The notes under the pieces are model-generated. The model had not been told where the DNA came from. It was given only the letters and a program-made list of their open reading frames with translations, and searched no databases. The translations under genes and the position numbers were made by a program. Shown here one piece after another: positions 24,801 to 36,337 of a DNA stretch of 64,000 nt. The stretch's first letter is position 1, and every line of letters starts with the position of its first letter. Source of the stretch: Lineus longissimus (Eukaryota; Nemertea; Pilidiophora; Heteronemertea; Lineidae); NCBI RefSeq assembly GCF_910592395.1, contig NC_088312.1, positions 11,470,001-11,534,000 of the forward strand, written 5' to 3'.

Positions 24801-24880
24801 TTCCCCTCTGTACCTCTTTCTTCTGGATGACTACTGATGATTCTTCCAGTAATCGGCCCATTAGTTTTTGCACAGCAGCC
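21815..24880. repeat. ~1.3-kb direct duplication with nested sub-repeats
   Basis: About 21815-23125 is repeated at about 23540-24870, with an offset of ~1.70 kb on the left and 1.75-1.81 kb on the right, where the second copy has an insertion. Matching landmarks: GTATTAGAGAAGGGAT (21872 and 23581), GTGTGGGTAGGGATTGG (several copies), AAGTTAAATGACCAAGATAC near 23019 and 24780. Within it a ~185-bp unit (GAGAAGGGATG ... TGACACACTATTTGG) and a ~200-bp unit (GGTCCCTACATAAGTGTGGG) repeat. Open frames here are by-products of the repeats. G-runs occur near 22076 and 23783. Confidence 0.75.
24257..24382. repeat. C-rich minisatellite (GGACATCTGCCCCCC-type)
   Basis: About seven degenerate 15-18-bp units of the form GGACATCTGCCCCCC. 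It replaces a short segment of the upstream duplicate (22545-22580), so it was inserted into or expanded within one copy after the duplication. Confidence 0.75.
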
Positions 24881-25895
24881 CAAAAGGTCATTTATTCCTG
24901 GAAATGCCTATAACTAGATGTGCATGTACATGTAACTTACTAAAGATATTTAGACTCTATGGTCAAACACAACCGTAGATCTTTAAAGGAGGAGTGTTTC
25001 AACATAACACCTGGCCGGCAACAATTAAATTGACCAAGTTCCTGTATAGAGGACTCTGGGATTTGTACAAACCTTTTGTGATCACCCTTCTTGTAATATT
25101 CTTGTTGATGATAATATGCACCACCTAATTCACAGAAACTCTGTAATTATCAATAGTCTGGCCTGCTATTTTCTCAATACACTTCCTACTTCATAAGTTT
25201 CATACGCAAAGTCATTTCGAAAGGTCTGAATGCTTTACAAGCAAAAATTGGAGCTGCTACTCCGCAAATTTGATGATTATGTCTTGAACCATAACATAAC
25301 TTGTCCCCTCTGATATGAGACAAAGTGATATATTCTATGCCCAACTGAGTCCAACACCCAATAGACATGAAATGAAATGTGAGGCAAAAATGACAGCATA
25401 TACACAACAGATAATGGTAAACCAACAGCACAGGGACCGGTTGTTCAAAAGCACAAAAGTCATGTTATCCCCAACAGTCACTTCTTCACACAAAAGAAGT
25501 ACTCAAAAACTGTACACTGTGATTGTTCTGATACCGATTGGTATCTCTGTAGCTCCTCCTCCTCTCACCATGTGCCTGTGGTAGGCCTAGTTCTGATGGA
25601 ATAAACTTACAGAATAGTCTCTTTAAACAAGGGTAACGATTTCTTCTTCATTCTACTTCAGGAAATGAAATGTACATCTCGGTCAAATCTAATTCCTTGC
25701 ACAAATCAAGGAGAAAAGACAGATGCTGCCCTCTGCACTATTGCTCACTTACTAAAATACTTGGTACACAGGGTGTGGCCCAAAAAAACCCCAAATAAAA
25801 CTAAGTGCTGACTGAACACTAACGGTTACGTTGAGTATCCTTAAGGACGTTATCTCTTTCAGCTAAACCCATCAAAATGTTCACATTGAGACTTA
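24881..25895. other. Intergenic, no gene recognised
   Basis: Unique-looking AT-rich sequence. No domain-bearing frame was found on either strand. Confidence 0.4.
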
Positions 25896-26259
25896 TGCAA
25901 GTATCAATTCGTTTCTTGTACCCACCCTCCTCAAGGGTAGTTGAGCTATCACCACTAATCTTTGCCGATGCTTGAGTAGTGTTTATATTTCCTTCAGTGA
26001 AAATTTGGCGAAGCTGGAAAGAATAAGGATGCTAATGTGTCGATGTCTTGTCGAACATACAGCCTTACCCAGTAAAATTAGTCCGGTTACTTTATATGAT
26101 GGTGACAACTGATATATTGTTGATGGTGATGTCTTGACGAAAGAAAAAGTAGCCTTGGTGAAAAAAGGGTGATGCTTGAGCCTTAAGATGTTGTTATAGG
26201 GTGATAAGGTGTCGTACCCTTGAGGAGGGGGGGGGTACAAACACAAATTGATACTTGCA
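25896..26259. mobile_element. MITE copy 1, 3-bp TSD TTA (PIF/Harbinger-like)
   Basis: Begins TGCAAGTATCAAT and ends ATTGATACTTGCA, with the inverted match continuing inward for about 40 bp (TACCC...AAGGGTA). Flanked by TTA at 25893-25895 and 26260-26262. A second copy lies at 55628-55986. Confidence 0.8.
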
Positions 26260-26482
26260 TTAACGGCACCGTTAAAGCTAACGTGGTTTTGAACAACTCA
26301 GCCCAGGGCCTCAAAACTTAACTGTTTTATGTGAAGAAATTTCAACCTGTCTACAAACATGTACCAAAAATGTTATACAGAAAGTTGTCTTTATACGCTA
26401 TAGACTGTGACATTAAAATATGTGTGAAGCTGAACACAATACAAAGTTAGTTTAACACCGACGTTTTAGTGACGGCACTGTC

Positions 26483-26709
26483 CTTAAAGGGGGACTATAG
26501 GCAACAGCAGGGGTTAACTTGGGCATCTTCGGGTGACTGATATGCACAGCAAGGGCACTGGGTCATGCTTGAATCAGCACTAAATATGTCACTCATACAA
26601 GCGTGAATAGTTTTGACATAATGCGAGATGTGAGAGACTCCTATCGGCGACTTTGTATATTTTTTGTCTTTTAATACCCACCTAGCTGCTGCCTATAGTG
26701 TCCCTTTAA
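26483..26709. mobile_element. MITE with TTAA target (AGGG termini), complete copy
   Basis: TTAA-AGGG at the left and CCCT-TTAA at the right, with inverted GACTATAGGCA / TGCCTATAGT inside. Related copies are at 49939-51860 (interrupted) and 58856-59068. TTAA duplication is typical of piggyBac-type elements. Confidence 0.7.
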
Positions 26710-26745
26710 GTGCAATATGACGAAAATAGAAAAATTTAGGACACC

Positions 26746-27045
26746 TTATAATTTCACCTTCCGATGTTTCCTGATATGATGCAACTTTAGATGCTGTTTA
26801 TGAGCAAATCTTTTTTGACAAATAGTACAAGCAAATGGTTTCTCTCCTGTATGAATACGCATGTGGGAGACAAGGTTCCCTCGAGTCGAACAAGATTTGT
26901 CACAAGCATTGCACTTAAATGGTTTTTCTCCCGAATGCATGCGCATATGAGCTTCAAAATTGGACCGAGAACTGGATACCTTTCCACAAACTTGACATTT
27001 CAAGCCCTGACTTCTTGGTAGCGAATCTGTCCCTGGTGCTAAACA
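26746..27045 (-). CDS. C2H2 zinc-finger terminal exon, 3 fingers
   Basis: The exon starts after the acceptor TATTTTCAG in phase 0 and ends at a stop; 99 codons. Fingers: LKCQVCGKVSSSRSNFEAHMRMH (atypical, no central Phe), FKCNACDKSCSTRGNLVSH, FACTICQKRFAHKQHLKLHHIRKH, joined by GEKPF linkers. It is a predicted sequence-specific DNA-binding tail. No upstream coding exon is identifiable nearby. First (most 3') of the minus-strand finger array. Confidence 0.85.
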   Translation of the reverse strand, partial: CLAPGTDSLPRSQGLKCQVCGKVSSSRSNFEAHMRMHSGEKPFKCNACDKSCSTRGNLVSHMRIHTGEKPFACTICQKRFAHKQHLKLHHIRKHRKVKL

Positions 27046-27241
27046 CTGAAAATAGCAAGTGGAAAATGACAATGAGCAAATGTGGAGGCTACATTACTAG
27101 CATTACTACAAGTCAGCATTCATGCGTGGTACATGCACCTGAAATAAGGGTCAGCTTAAGGTGAATTTAGATGAGGAGTTCTTGCCATCGGACCTGTCTC
27201 TCTGGCAAAACACTGAAAGCTGTTAAGTAGAAAATGAGAAA

Positions 27242-27412
27242 TACAGTAGAACCTTCGTATTAAGGACAGACAATTGCTGTCCCTAATCGAGAGGTGTCCT
27301 GATTAGAGAGGTGACATTGAATGGAAACAACCCATTTGGGACCAAAATCAGTGTCCTTTATAGAGAGGTTGTCCTTAATAGAGAGGTGTCCGCTAAGGGA
27401 GGTTCTACTGTA
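27242..27412. mobile_element. TA-flanked MITE (TACAGTAGAACC family), copy 1
   Basis: TACAGTAGAACC at the left and GGTTCTACTGTA at the right. Inside are the repeated motifs AGAGAGGTGTCC and TGGAAACAACC. Six copies occur in the window. The TA ends suggest a Tc1/mariner-type origin. Confidence 0.8.
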
Positions 27413-27691
27413 TGCAAAACGAAGAAGCTACTTAATTGCCACCTAGAAATAGTTTAGTATCCATTTTTGATGCATGCATCTGAAACAACTGTCGGTATAA
27501 GACAAAGTTTGCCTGGACAAAACTGGGCACAGTGCACAAACCAAAACCATAATTAGAGCCAAATACAGATACATGCCCAGAAAAAAGAATCCCACACAAA
27601 TTCCTTCAAAACGACAATGAATAAGACAAAGAATTAGTCTAAACCTCTGCAGTTTCCCACTTAAATGGAACCAGATCTTCCACTCCTTCAA

Positions 27692-27992
27692 AGACCCCGT
27701 TTCAAATGAATTTTCACTTTATGCTTTTTCAGTTCACGTTTATCAGCAAAAGCTTTCCCACAGCTTTTCTCCTATATGAGAACGCATGTGGTCTTTCAGG
27801 GCACTTGGAGCTTTGAATATTCTGGCACATAATTTACAATCTTTTCCCTCGATATTGCAAAGGTACAGCATCAGATTCTGCCGATGAATGACAGCGTAGA
27901 TCTTGCAGTAGCAACTGCCCCTAAATTCAAAGGCGTCGTCTCATTTAGTGCATTCATGAGGCATCCTTAGATTTCTCGATTTGCCCCGATGC
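27692..27992 (-). pseudogene. Decayed zinc-finger exon, paralogue of 28431-29108
   Basis: After a retained acceptor (TATTTTGCAG) it starts MPHECTK, then a stop, then DDAFEF. This matches MPHECPKCDNTFEF of the neighbouring exon. A later finger relic reads LCARIFKAPSALKDHMRSH followed by IGEK, then decays with frameshifts and stops. Confidence 0.75.
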
Positions 27993-28430
27993 CTGCAAAA
28001 TAAAATAAATATATTTTGTGAATTTGAGTTTAGAATACAACACAGCCCTAGAAGTGACATGAGCACAATGAGTTTTTTATAAATTTTCCTCGGTTAAACG
28101 TTTGTGAGGGATTCTGGGACGCATCTGCAAATGTAGTAAGAAATAAAAGCCTAGAAGACGTCACATACGACAGAGAATATCACCCAAGACATGAATACGA
28201 GTCCAATAAGACCACGACTTAAAATGAACCTAGTGCCAATGTTTGGAAATGGCACAGTGATTGGAGCACTTGGCTCATAACCATAGGAGGAGGTGGATCC
28301 AATTCTCAGAATGCCACAAACTCTCATATAACCGGAATACCAAGCATAAATTTCATAGAAACTACAGAAACCAACGCCGCAGGCAATGAAATGAGAACAA
28401 ATTTCCTTCTAACAAGACACAGAGAAAACC

Positions 28431-29108
28431 TCATTTCGAATGGATCTTTTGCATATGTCTTTTCACCTCCTGTTTACTAGCGAATGCTTCCCCACAAATA
28501 TCACAAGCGAATGGTTTCTCTCCTGTATGATTCCTCATATGCACGCCGAAATAGAAATTTTGCGTGAAACCTTTTCCACAAATTTCACAAACATATGGGC
28601 GTGTCTGTGAGTGAGTCACCTTGTGCTTCTTAAGGTTACCCTTATCAGCAAAACGTCGCCGACAAATGTCACACTCATGGGGTTTTTGCTTACTATGAAC
28701 AGAGAAGTTGTGCCGAGCGAGATCAGGTTTTCGCAGAAAACCTTTCCCACACGTTTTTACATCACAGGTGTAGTTCCTCACTTGTCCACTATGTCGCCAC
28801 TTTATGTGTTCTTTCAAGTTACCCTTACTAGAAAAAACTTTCCCACAGGTTTTACAAGCGAATGGTTTTTCTCCTGTATGGCCGCGCATGTGAGATTTCA
28901 GTGCACACGGAAACATGAACATTTTGTCACACAATTCACACCGATATTTCTTTTCATGATTTTGAGGTACATCATCAGATTCGGACGGATGACATTGCAG
29001 GTCATGCAGTTTCAATTCCTCCGTAAATTCGAAGGTGTTGTCGCACTTAGGACATTCATGAGGCATCCTTGGACTTCTGGACAGGGCCTGCCTTTTTCCA
29101 TTGTCGAT
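28431..29108 (-). CDS. C2H2 zinc-finger terminal exon, 7 fingers
   Basis: Begins after the acceptor TTTTGTAG in phase 0; 225 codons to a stop. An 18-residue basic linker precedes MPHECPKCDNTFEF. Seven fingers follow, including YRCELCDKMFMFPCALKSH, FACKTCGKVFSSKGNLKEH, a spaced variant with CDVKTCGKGFLRKPDLARH, HECDICRRRFADKGNLKKH and YVCEICGKGFTQNFYFGVH. Most linkers are TGEKPF or variants. The ATG at 29066 could serve as an internal start, but the open phase-0 link to the acceptor suggests an upstream exon. Confidence 0.88.
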   Translation of the reverse strand: MDNGKRQALSRSPRMPHECPKCDNTFEFTEELKLHDLQCHPSESDDVPQNHEKKYRCELCDKMFMFPCALKSHMRGHTGEKPFACKTCGKVFSSKGNLKEHIKWRHSGQVRNYTCDVKTCGKGFLRKPDLARHNFSVHSKQKPHECDICRRRFADKGNLKKHKVTHSQTRPYVCEICGKGFTQNFYFGVHMRNHTGEKPFACDICGEAFASKQEVKRHMQKIHSK

Positions 29109-29262
29109 CTACAAAATAAAAACAATAGATTTCTTTAGTTTGCGCTGAGGTTTACCATTATGGTATATAATATCACAAATAAATGAAGACTATTAATGTG
29201 GAAGTAATACTACAGAACCTGATATAGTGTGACGGAAGAGATTTAGAAATTCAGGGGGACCC

Positions 29263-30465
29263 TTTTTGGCTCACCTGTGAGCCTTTACCATCACGCAGTG
29301 TCCGTCGTCGTTGTCGTTAGACATGGGTGTCACGTTTTGTAACCGCTCAAGCTTTAGAACTCTAACTTGGTACACATGTACCCCTAGGTGACCGCTACTC
29401 AGGGACCGAATCGCGGCGTCATATGATACACGGTTTTGCCACCAGGGGGCCAGAGGTCAAAAATGGAAAAATTGTGTTCTCTCCCTTATTACTGGTCCAA
29501 AAAAATTGAAAAAATATGGTAGGTACTTCTACCAATGGGACATCACATATCCTCCGGGTTTTTGATTTGACCTACTTTTGAAGGTCACAGAGGTCAAAGT
29601 TTGTCGGCAGCAACGCCGTTAGTCGGTGGTGGCACGTTTCGTAACCACTTTAGCCACAGATCTCAAACTTGGTACAAATGTTCCCCTGGGTGACCCCTAC
29701 TCAGAGACCGAATCTTGGCGTAATACAATTCACGGTTTGGCCAATAGCGGGCCAAACGTTAAAAGCGAAAATATGCAATTGCTTGCTTAATACTAGTCCG
29801 AAAAGTCTGAAAAAAAATATGATAGGTACTTCTTGCAGTGTTACATCATACACCCTTTGCAGGTTTTTTTACCTACTTTTCAAGGTCACAAGGTCAAGGT
29901 CGTCCAGGGGCACTGCCGTTAGACAACAGTGGCACGTTTTGTAACCGCTGAAGCTATTGAACTCTATCTTGGTACACATGTACCCCTGGTTGATCGCTAC
30001 TCAGAGGCCAAATTGCGGTCTCACATGATTCACGGTTTGGCCACCAGAGGGCCGAAGGTCATAATGAAAATATGGGGTTTCTCTCTTATTACTGGTCTGA
30101 AAGTGAAAGATTTGAAGAAAAAAATATGGTAGGTACTTCTTGCAGTGTTACATCATATATCCTCCGCATTTTTTTCAACCTACTTTTCAAGGTCACAAGG
30201 TCAAGGTCGTCTGACGGGGCACCGATGTTAGATAACAGTGGCACAGTTTGTAATTACTTAAGCCAGAGATGTCAAACTTGGTACAAATGTTCTCCTGGGC
30301 AATCCCTCTTCAGAGACCGAACTATTGCATGATGCGATTCACGGTTTCGCGGTCATGGACAATTGCTTGTCTGACCATAAAGTGATATATATAGATTTAC
30401 CAATGTCAGAATCACTGACCCCATAGCCTTCCCTTTGACACAGGTGAGCACATGGTCCCTGGACC
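29263..30465 (-). mobile_element. GCTCACC-terminus element with ~310-bp tandem units, inverted copy
   Basis: Left edge TTTTTGGCTCACC, then GTGTCCGTCGTCGTT, then roughly four units containing TTGGTACACATGTACCCC, GGGGGCCAGAGGTCA-like and ACCTACTTTTCAAGGTCACA-like motifs. The right edge GGTGAGCACATGGTCCCTGG is the reverse of the start seen in the other copies. It lies opposite to the copies at 30748 and 40691. No coding capacity. Confidence 0.7.
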
Positions 30466-30747
30466 ATTTCACTTTGATCACAGCTGATGTAGACAAGCAG
30501 GGGTTAAGTTAACTAGCAACGGCCAGGTAGCGTAGCGCGTGCGGTATCGATTGCTAGGTGCGGCCAAAGCGAGGCTGGCGTCTGTATTCTTGCGCTGTAC
30601 TATTTTCATGAAGAATAAACGTTGCTTCACTGAAATTACTATCATATTTCTTTTGTCTAAAATATCGTACTCTTCTTCCAGAATCGTGCATTAGCAGTAC
30701 AAATGTAGGTTCCAAATTTGACAATAGTATCTTTTACAACAATGAAA

Positions 30748-32202
30748 CGGCCAGGGGCCATTTTGCTCACCGTATAGATATTTGGTGCTTTGGAATTCAT
30801 CCAGGTTAAGAAACATTGTACATGTATAGTATATAGGTCAAACCAAAGTCGCTATGACATGTGATGTATCGTTGCTTGGAGTAAGTACCATAAGAATATT
30901 ATCAAAAACAAGTCACTAATAAACGAGATATTGCACTTTTTACATATTTTAGTTTTGGCCTCCTGGTGGCCAAGTTGAGTACCAGATCAGATCGAAATTC
31001 GGTGCCAGAGGTTACATGATGTAGAGAGTCATGTGTACCAAATTTCAAGTTCATAGCTTTAGTGGTTAAGAAACGTGCCATAGTTACAATCAAATGACCA
31101 ATTTACGCCATTTGACCTCTGTGACCTTGAAAAGCAGGTCAAATCAAAAACTTATATGATATGTGATGTATCCTTGCTAGGAGAACCTACCATAAAAAGG
31201 TTATTGAATACGAATCACTAATAAGCGAGATATCACACTTTCTAGGTTTTCACTTTTGGCCCCCTGGTGGCCAAGTCGAGAATCAGACCGGACTGAAATT
31301 CAGGATCAGAGGTCAGCTGACCTAGGGGGTCCTTTGTACAAAGTCTCAAGTTCATAGCCTTAGAGGTTAACAAACGTTCCACAGTTACGCTCAAATGGCC
31401 AATTTACGCCATTTGACCTCTGTGACCTTGACAAGTACGTCAAATCAAAAACCCGTATCATATGTGATGTATCCTTGCTAAGAGTATCTACCATAAAATT
31501 TTTACCAAAAACTAATGAGTAATAAGCGAGATATGGCACTATTCAAATTTTTGGTTTTGGCCCCCTGGTGGCCAAGTTAAGAATCAGACCGGACCGAAAA
31601 TCAGTGTCACAGGTTATCTGACCTAGGGGGTCATGTGTACTAAGTTTAAAGTTCATAGTTTTAGTGGTTAAGAAACCTGCCATATTTACACACTAACGGC
31701 CAATTCACACCATTTGACCTCTGTGACCTTGAAAAGTACGCCACATCGACCTGATTTTTTCTCAACATGTAGAGCTACGTAACAGGTGTCTACATACTAA
31801 ATTTACAGACGATAGGACGTATAAAGACAAAACGTGCCACAATCGGTGAAATTTTAGAGTTTGACCTCTGTGACCTTGACAAGTAGGTCAAATCAAAAAC
31901 CCGTATGATATGTGATGTATCCTTGCTAGGGGTACCCACCATAAAATTTTTAGCAGAAACAAATCAGTAATAAACGATTTATCACACTTTTTAAGTTTTA
32001 GGTTTTAGCCCCCTGGTGGCCAGGTGAAGAATCAGACCGGACCGAAATTCGCTGCCAAAGGTCATGTGACCTAGGACATTAAGTATACAACGTTTCAAGT
32101 TCATAGCACAAGTGGTTAAGAAACGTGCCACACAGGATACGGACGACGGACGACGACGGACACAGGGCTATCGTATAGACTCCCCTGACGGTGAGCCAAA
32201 AA
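30748..32202 (+). mobile_element. GCTCACC-terminus element with ~300-bp tandem units
   Basis: Starts GGCCAGGGGCCATTTTGCTC and ends GGTGAGCCAAAAA. Internal units carry CCCCCTGGTGGCCAAG, CATTTGACCTCTGTGACCTT and GTGATGTATCCTTGCTAGG. A GGACGACGGACGACGACGGA tract lies near the right end. It is the inverted partner of 29263-30465; about 280 bp of unrelated sequence separates the two. Confidence 0.7.
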
Positions 32203-32845
32203 CTAGCATCACTAGTTTAACTGGTTTAGTGGTACCTATTAAGCTTTAAAAAAATTAGTATTTTAATGAGGTTCTAAAACACATCCAAGACATATAAGAA
32301 CCCAGTAGGCTATTGTGCCCAAGCGAAGGCACATGATAGTAGAGGATTTCACACTTACAAAATCCCCTATATCTCCTTATCATTGGGAGTTCAGAGTTAG
32401 TTAATAGGTCAAATTTTTTTGTTTCGTCTATACATATATATCCTCAGAATGAAGTAACTGTCTGATTCAAGAAACTTTGCCTGTCCTTTCAAAAAGAAAT
32501 TGTTTGAGATGTATTAAGTATGGTCGATACCGGGACGTGTAGTCCATGATATTGAGACGACCAAGAGGAACTGTGGTGCTATAGATGACCTTGTAGTGTT
32601 TAAAAAAGAAATTGTTCAGTCTATCTGAAGTGCCAAAAACATTCTGCTAGTTCACAGAGCAGAACTCAATCTGCTAATAAGTCATATTAAAGCCTCGTTG
32701 TGTTATGATGCACATGAGAAGCAGGGGGTTCGTTGTATCCAAAACCACCCCGTTACTTACATTACCGAATCGATCATTCAGGAAAATCAGCAGGGTTTAG
32801 CAGCGGTGACATGGTATCCTCTTCCTTTCCCTCTGGCTTCTCCAC
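32203..32845. other. No gene recognised
   Basis: Sequence between the repeat pair and the next zinc-finger exon, presumably 3' UTR plus intergenic. Nothing recognisable. Confidence 0.4.
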
Positions 32846-33786
32846 CTATTTCACCTTCGTGTGGATCAACAAATGTCGTCGTAAAATACTGCTCTGATTG
32901 AAAGATTTCTTGCAGACGGAACAAACATATGGCTTCTCGCCCGTATGAATGATTTTGTGTTTCTTTAGATTACCAGAATCAGCAAAGGCTTTCCCACAAA
33001 TATCACACTCATGCGGTTTCTCGTTGGAGTGGATATTTAACTTATGTCGGCGCAAACGGTTCATTCCAGCAAAGCATTGTCCGCACAGTTCACACACCTT
33101 TGGTTTCTCTCCCGTATGAGTCATACGGTGTTGCTTCAAGTGGCTCTTCTGGCGGAAATGGGCGCCGCAATCTTCACAAGCGTACGGTTTCTCTCCCGTA
33201 TGACTTCGCACGTGGATCGTCAGCATACTCGCATGAGAAAACGTCTTATCACAAAATCCACAGCGATGATCAGTAACGCATTTCCGAATAACTTTAGTTA
33301 CAAGAGTTGAACCAAATTCCTGATTTGCTTCCAGTCCACATCACTTCCTTCCACTTCATGAGTTGATGCAACGTCTTCTGCTACTTCTATTTTGTAGGTT
33401 TCTTCTAAACTTTCTTTTCTATCATCGGCTGGTTCTTCATGCACCTCCTCTTTTCCTTCAGAGTGGGCCTCGTCTTGGTGACAATGCAATCGTCCCCACC
33501 TACGGAAACACATCCCACATTCAATACAAACTATGGGCTTCTCCCCCGTGTGAGTCATTTGATGAGGCCTCACATGACTCTTCTGGCTGAAGCGTCGCCC
33601 ACAGATATCACACGCATATGGTTTCTCTCCTGTGTGAATACGCATGTGAATCTTCAGTCTAAAGTTTGTTGGGAATAGCTTATTGCATACTTCACACTGA
33701 CTTAGCTGCCTACATGTAGGTGATTTCATGGTAGATGTTCCCATGACTGTGCATTGTGATCTGTATTCTCGCCACTCGGTCCAAAA
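32846..33786 (-). CDS. C2H2 zinc-finger terminal exon, 8 fingers, with one frameshift
   Basis: Phase-0 start after the acceptor TATTTTTCAG. The first part (33298-33786) has three fingers (CEVCNKLFPTNFRLKIH, CDICGRRFSQKSHVRPH, CIECGMCFRRWGRLHCH) and an acidic spacer, then reaches a stop at 33298. The second part, open from about 33310 in the next frame, has five fingers starting CGFCDKTFSHASMLTIH and ends at 32846. Moving from one frame to the other needs one missing base near 33315. No usable intron separates them. Either the gene is truncated, or the assembly lost a base, or the two parts are used separately. Confidence 0.7.
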
Positions 33787-34015
33787 CTGAAAAATATGCA
33801 ATGATGGATTTAATAGATTAAATTTTTCTCATAATTTCAAGAATGAGAGAAAATTAGGGCGGCCCTGAAAAGAATAACTCAGTTCCGAAATGAAACTAAT
33901 GATATTAACTTTTCTGAAGGAAATGAGAGATAATGTGAACCACCCTGAAATGATAAGTTAGTTCAATGTCGAACAGTGCCCAAGTGAATTTCGCTTTCAA
34001 GACATCGCAACCAAG

Positions 34016-34197
34016 TACAGTGGAACCTGTCTTAGGGGACGCCTCTCTATTAAGGACAACTTCTCTATTAAGGACACTAGTTTCAGTCCCAAATTGGTTT
34101 TTTCCATTAAATTTTACCTATCTAATCAGGATGCCTCTCTCATAAGAACAGCATTTGTCAGTCCCGAGGGTGTCCTTAATAAAGAGGTTTTACTGCA
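34016..34197. mobile_element. TA-flanked MITE, copy 2
   Basis: TACAGTGGAACC at the left, GGTTTTACTGCA at the right; same internal ATTAAGGACA motifs as the copy at 27242. The right end has lost the exact TGTA terminus. Confidence 0.7.
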
Positions 34198-34314
34198 CAT
34201 CATAGAGGTCTAGAAAATAACCTCAACTATTTTCCTCATTCTGGTGAATTACCATCAATACATACGTCTGCTCAATGAGCGATCGGACTCAGGTCAACAC
34301 AAACAAAACAAACC

Positions 34315-34480
34315 TCTCGAGATAACTTATGCCAATTCAAATTACACTTATCAGCAAAATCCTTCCAACAAATTTCACATCTAAATGGTTTTAGTCCTCA
34401 GTGTATATGCAGTTTGTTATGTTGCGATCTGCTCTGCTCTCTTTCCCACATAAAACTGTCCGCAGTCATCGCAAAAACTT
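34315..34480 (-). pseudogene. Zinc-finger relic
   Basis: One frame reads KPFRCEICWKDFADKCNLNWHK, and another upstream reads CDDCGQFYVGK. In-frame stops and frame changes separate them. No intact acceptor. Confidence 0.65.
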
Positions 34481-34625
34481 CTGATGCGCCTCAAGTATGA
34501 CCAAGCCGGTGCCAATTCCAGTCTGCTAAGATATATGATACGTCCCACAAACATTTCAGTGACAGTAAAGTCTTGCCCTCTTCAGTCTTCAATTCGCTGG
34601 AAAGAAATATCCACGTGGCAAGACT

Positions 34626-34943
34626 TCACATGTACACGTACTTCAAATGAACCGCCTGATGTTTCCTCATATTTGAATGGTCGGCGAATGCTTTCCCGCA
34701 TTTTTGACAAATAAATGGTTTCTCTCCGGTGTGTTTTCTCATGTGCTTCTTGACGTCAGACGTCTGTGGTGACGAATAGGAGCAAATTTCACATTTGAAA
34801 CAGCCGTCTGTCTTGTGGCGTGCTTGCGTATGATAACGCAGCTCTTTGTAACTTGCCGCTCTTGCTCCACAGATCTTGCATTGCCACGGCCATGGGTAGC
34901 TTTCACTGGATCTGCTGATTTGCTCTTGTCTAGGATAAGCTCT
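34626..34943 (-). CDS. C2H2 zinc-finger terminal exon, 3 fingers
   Basis: Phase-0 start after the acceptor GTATTTACAG; 105 codons. The linker AYPRQEQISRSSESYP precedes WQCKICGARAASYKELRYH (atypical, no Phe), FKCEICSYSSPQTSDVKKH (also Phe-less) and FICQKCGKAFADHSNMRKH. One TGEKPF linker. Confidence 0.83.
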   Translation of the reverse strand, partial: RAYPRQEQISRSSESYPWPWQCKICGARAASYKELRYHTQARHKTDGCFKCEICSYSSPQTSDVKKHMRKHTGEKPFICQKCGKAFADHSNMRKHQAVHLKYVYM

Positions 34944-35045
34944 CTGTAAATACATAAAATGTTTGGCAGAGGTAATCACGGTTCATGTCTAAAGGTTTCA
35001 ATGAGGAAATGTGGGAATAATTGCGAAGAAATGATGTAATGATGA

Positions 35046-35324
35046 AATGAGGAACCTGCAGAACTAAAAATCCAGGTGGCAGCACCAGTACTAAAAGGTA
35101 CACTTCCAGTGCACTTAAGTTTTGTTAATTTTCTCCCTAAAACTCATCAAAATAGAATTAAGGGCCAATAAAACTACATTTTTGGTGCTATTTCCCCACG
35201 TAGAATAATTAAGGGATGAAATATTCAATAATCATTGACCCGGGAAATGGCTTCTCATTACAACCATGGTCCACTTGCCTGCAGGGCCCCCTATTGGCAG
35301 GTTTTGTTGTGCAGGTTCCTCATT
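35046..35324. mobile_element. MITE, AATGAGGAACCTGC termini, copy 1
   Basis: AATGAGGAACCTGC at the left, GCAGGTTCCTCATT at the right. The interior includes ATTCAATAATCATTGACCCG and CATGGTCCACTTGCC. It is about 85-90% alike by eye to 39298-39572. Target duplication not clear. Confidence 0.75.
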
Positions 35325-35641
35325 CTTAAGTATCTTCCTCTTGATTCACCATTCCAGTCCCTAAATGAACAGCCGAGAGAAGTTTCAAAAGCGAGCGACC
35401 TTAAAAAAATTGAGTTTACACGACTAATATCGATCCTTTTTCCAAAAACAAACCCGCCTCAGGACTGAACATGGAAACTCCACGGACCGAGTGGACATTG
35501 CATCGGTAATCTTTTTTGAATCATCTTGCATGGCATTCACATGTTCCCCTATAGCCAAGTCATTTCAAGTCTTAATACACTCGCGACACATTTTCAAACG
35601 AACAAAATTACTAAATCGATCATCATCTCCTTAGACCTGCA

Positions 35642-35934
<293 letters not shown>

Positions 35935-36337
35935 GAAAGAATAAGACAAGGGCTCAGTTTTGATTCAACTAATTTATGCTTTTATTAATATAAAATGTTA
36001 CACAACTCAGCTGGAATGCAACAAGAGGATAAATCTTTACATCATTTCATCATCATCATCACCATCATCAACATCATCATTGTGGCCCAGAAATTGGGCC
36101 TTTTGTTCATTTCACAAGACTATACAGTAGATATAGATAGTTTTGGTTTTATTACAATGTTTTTTTGCGAAAAAGGAAATTCGATTGAAACCACTGCTAA
36201 ATTGAAACCTATCAGCATGACCACTCGTTAGAAAGCTCCCGATGAGGAAAATCTAATGGCACCATTATTTTCACAATAACATGGAGATTTGCCAAATTAA
36301 CGCAAAACGAATTTCACACAAAGGACAACATGCAAGC

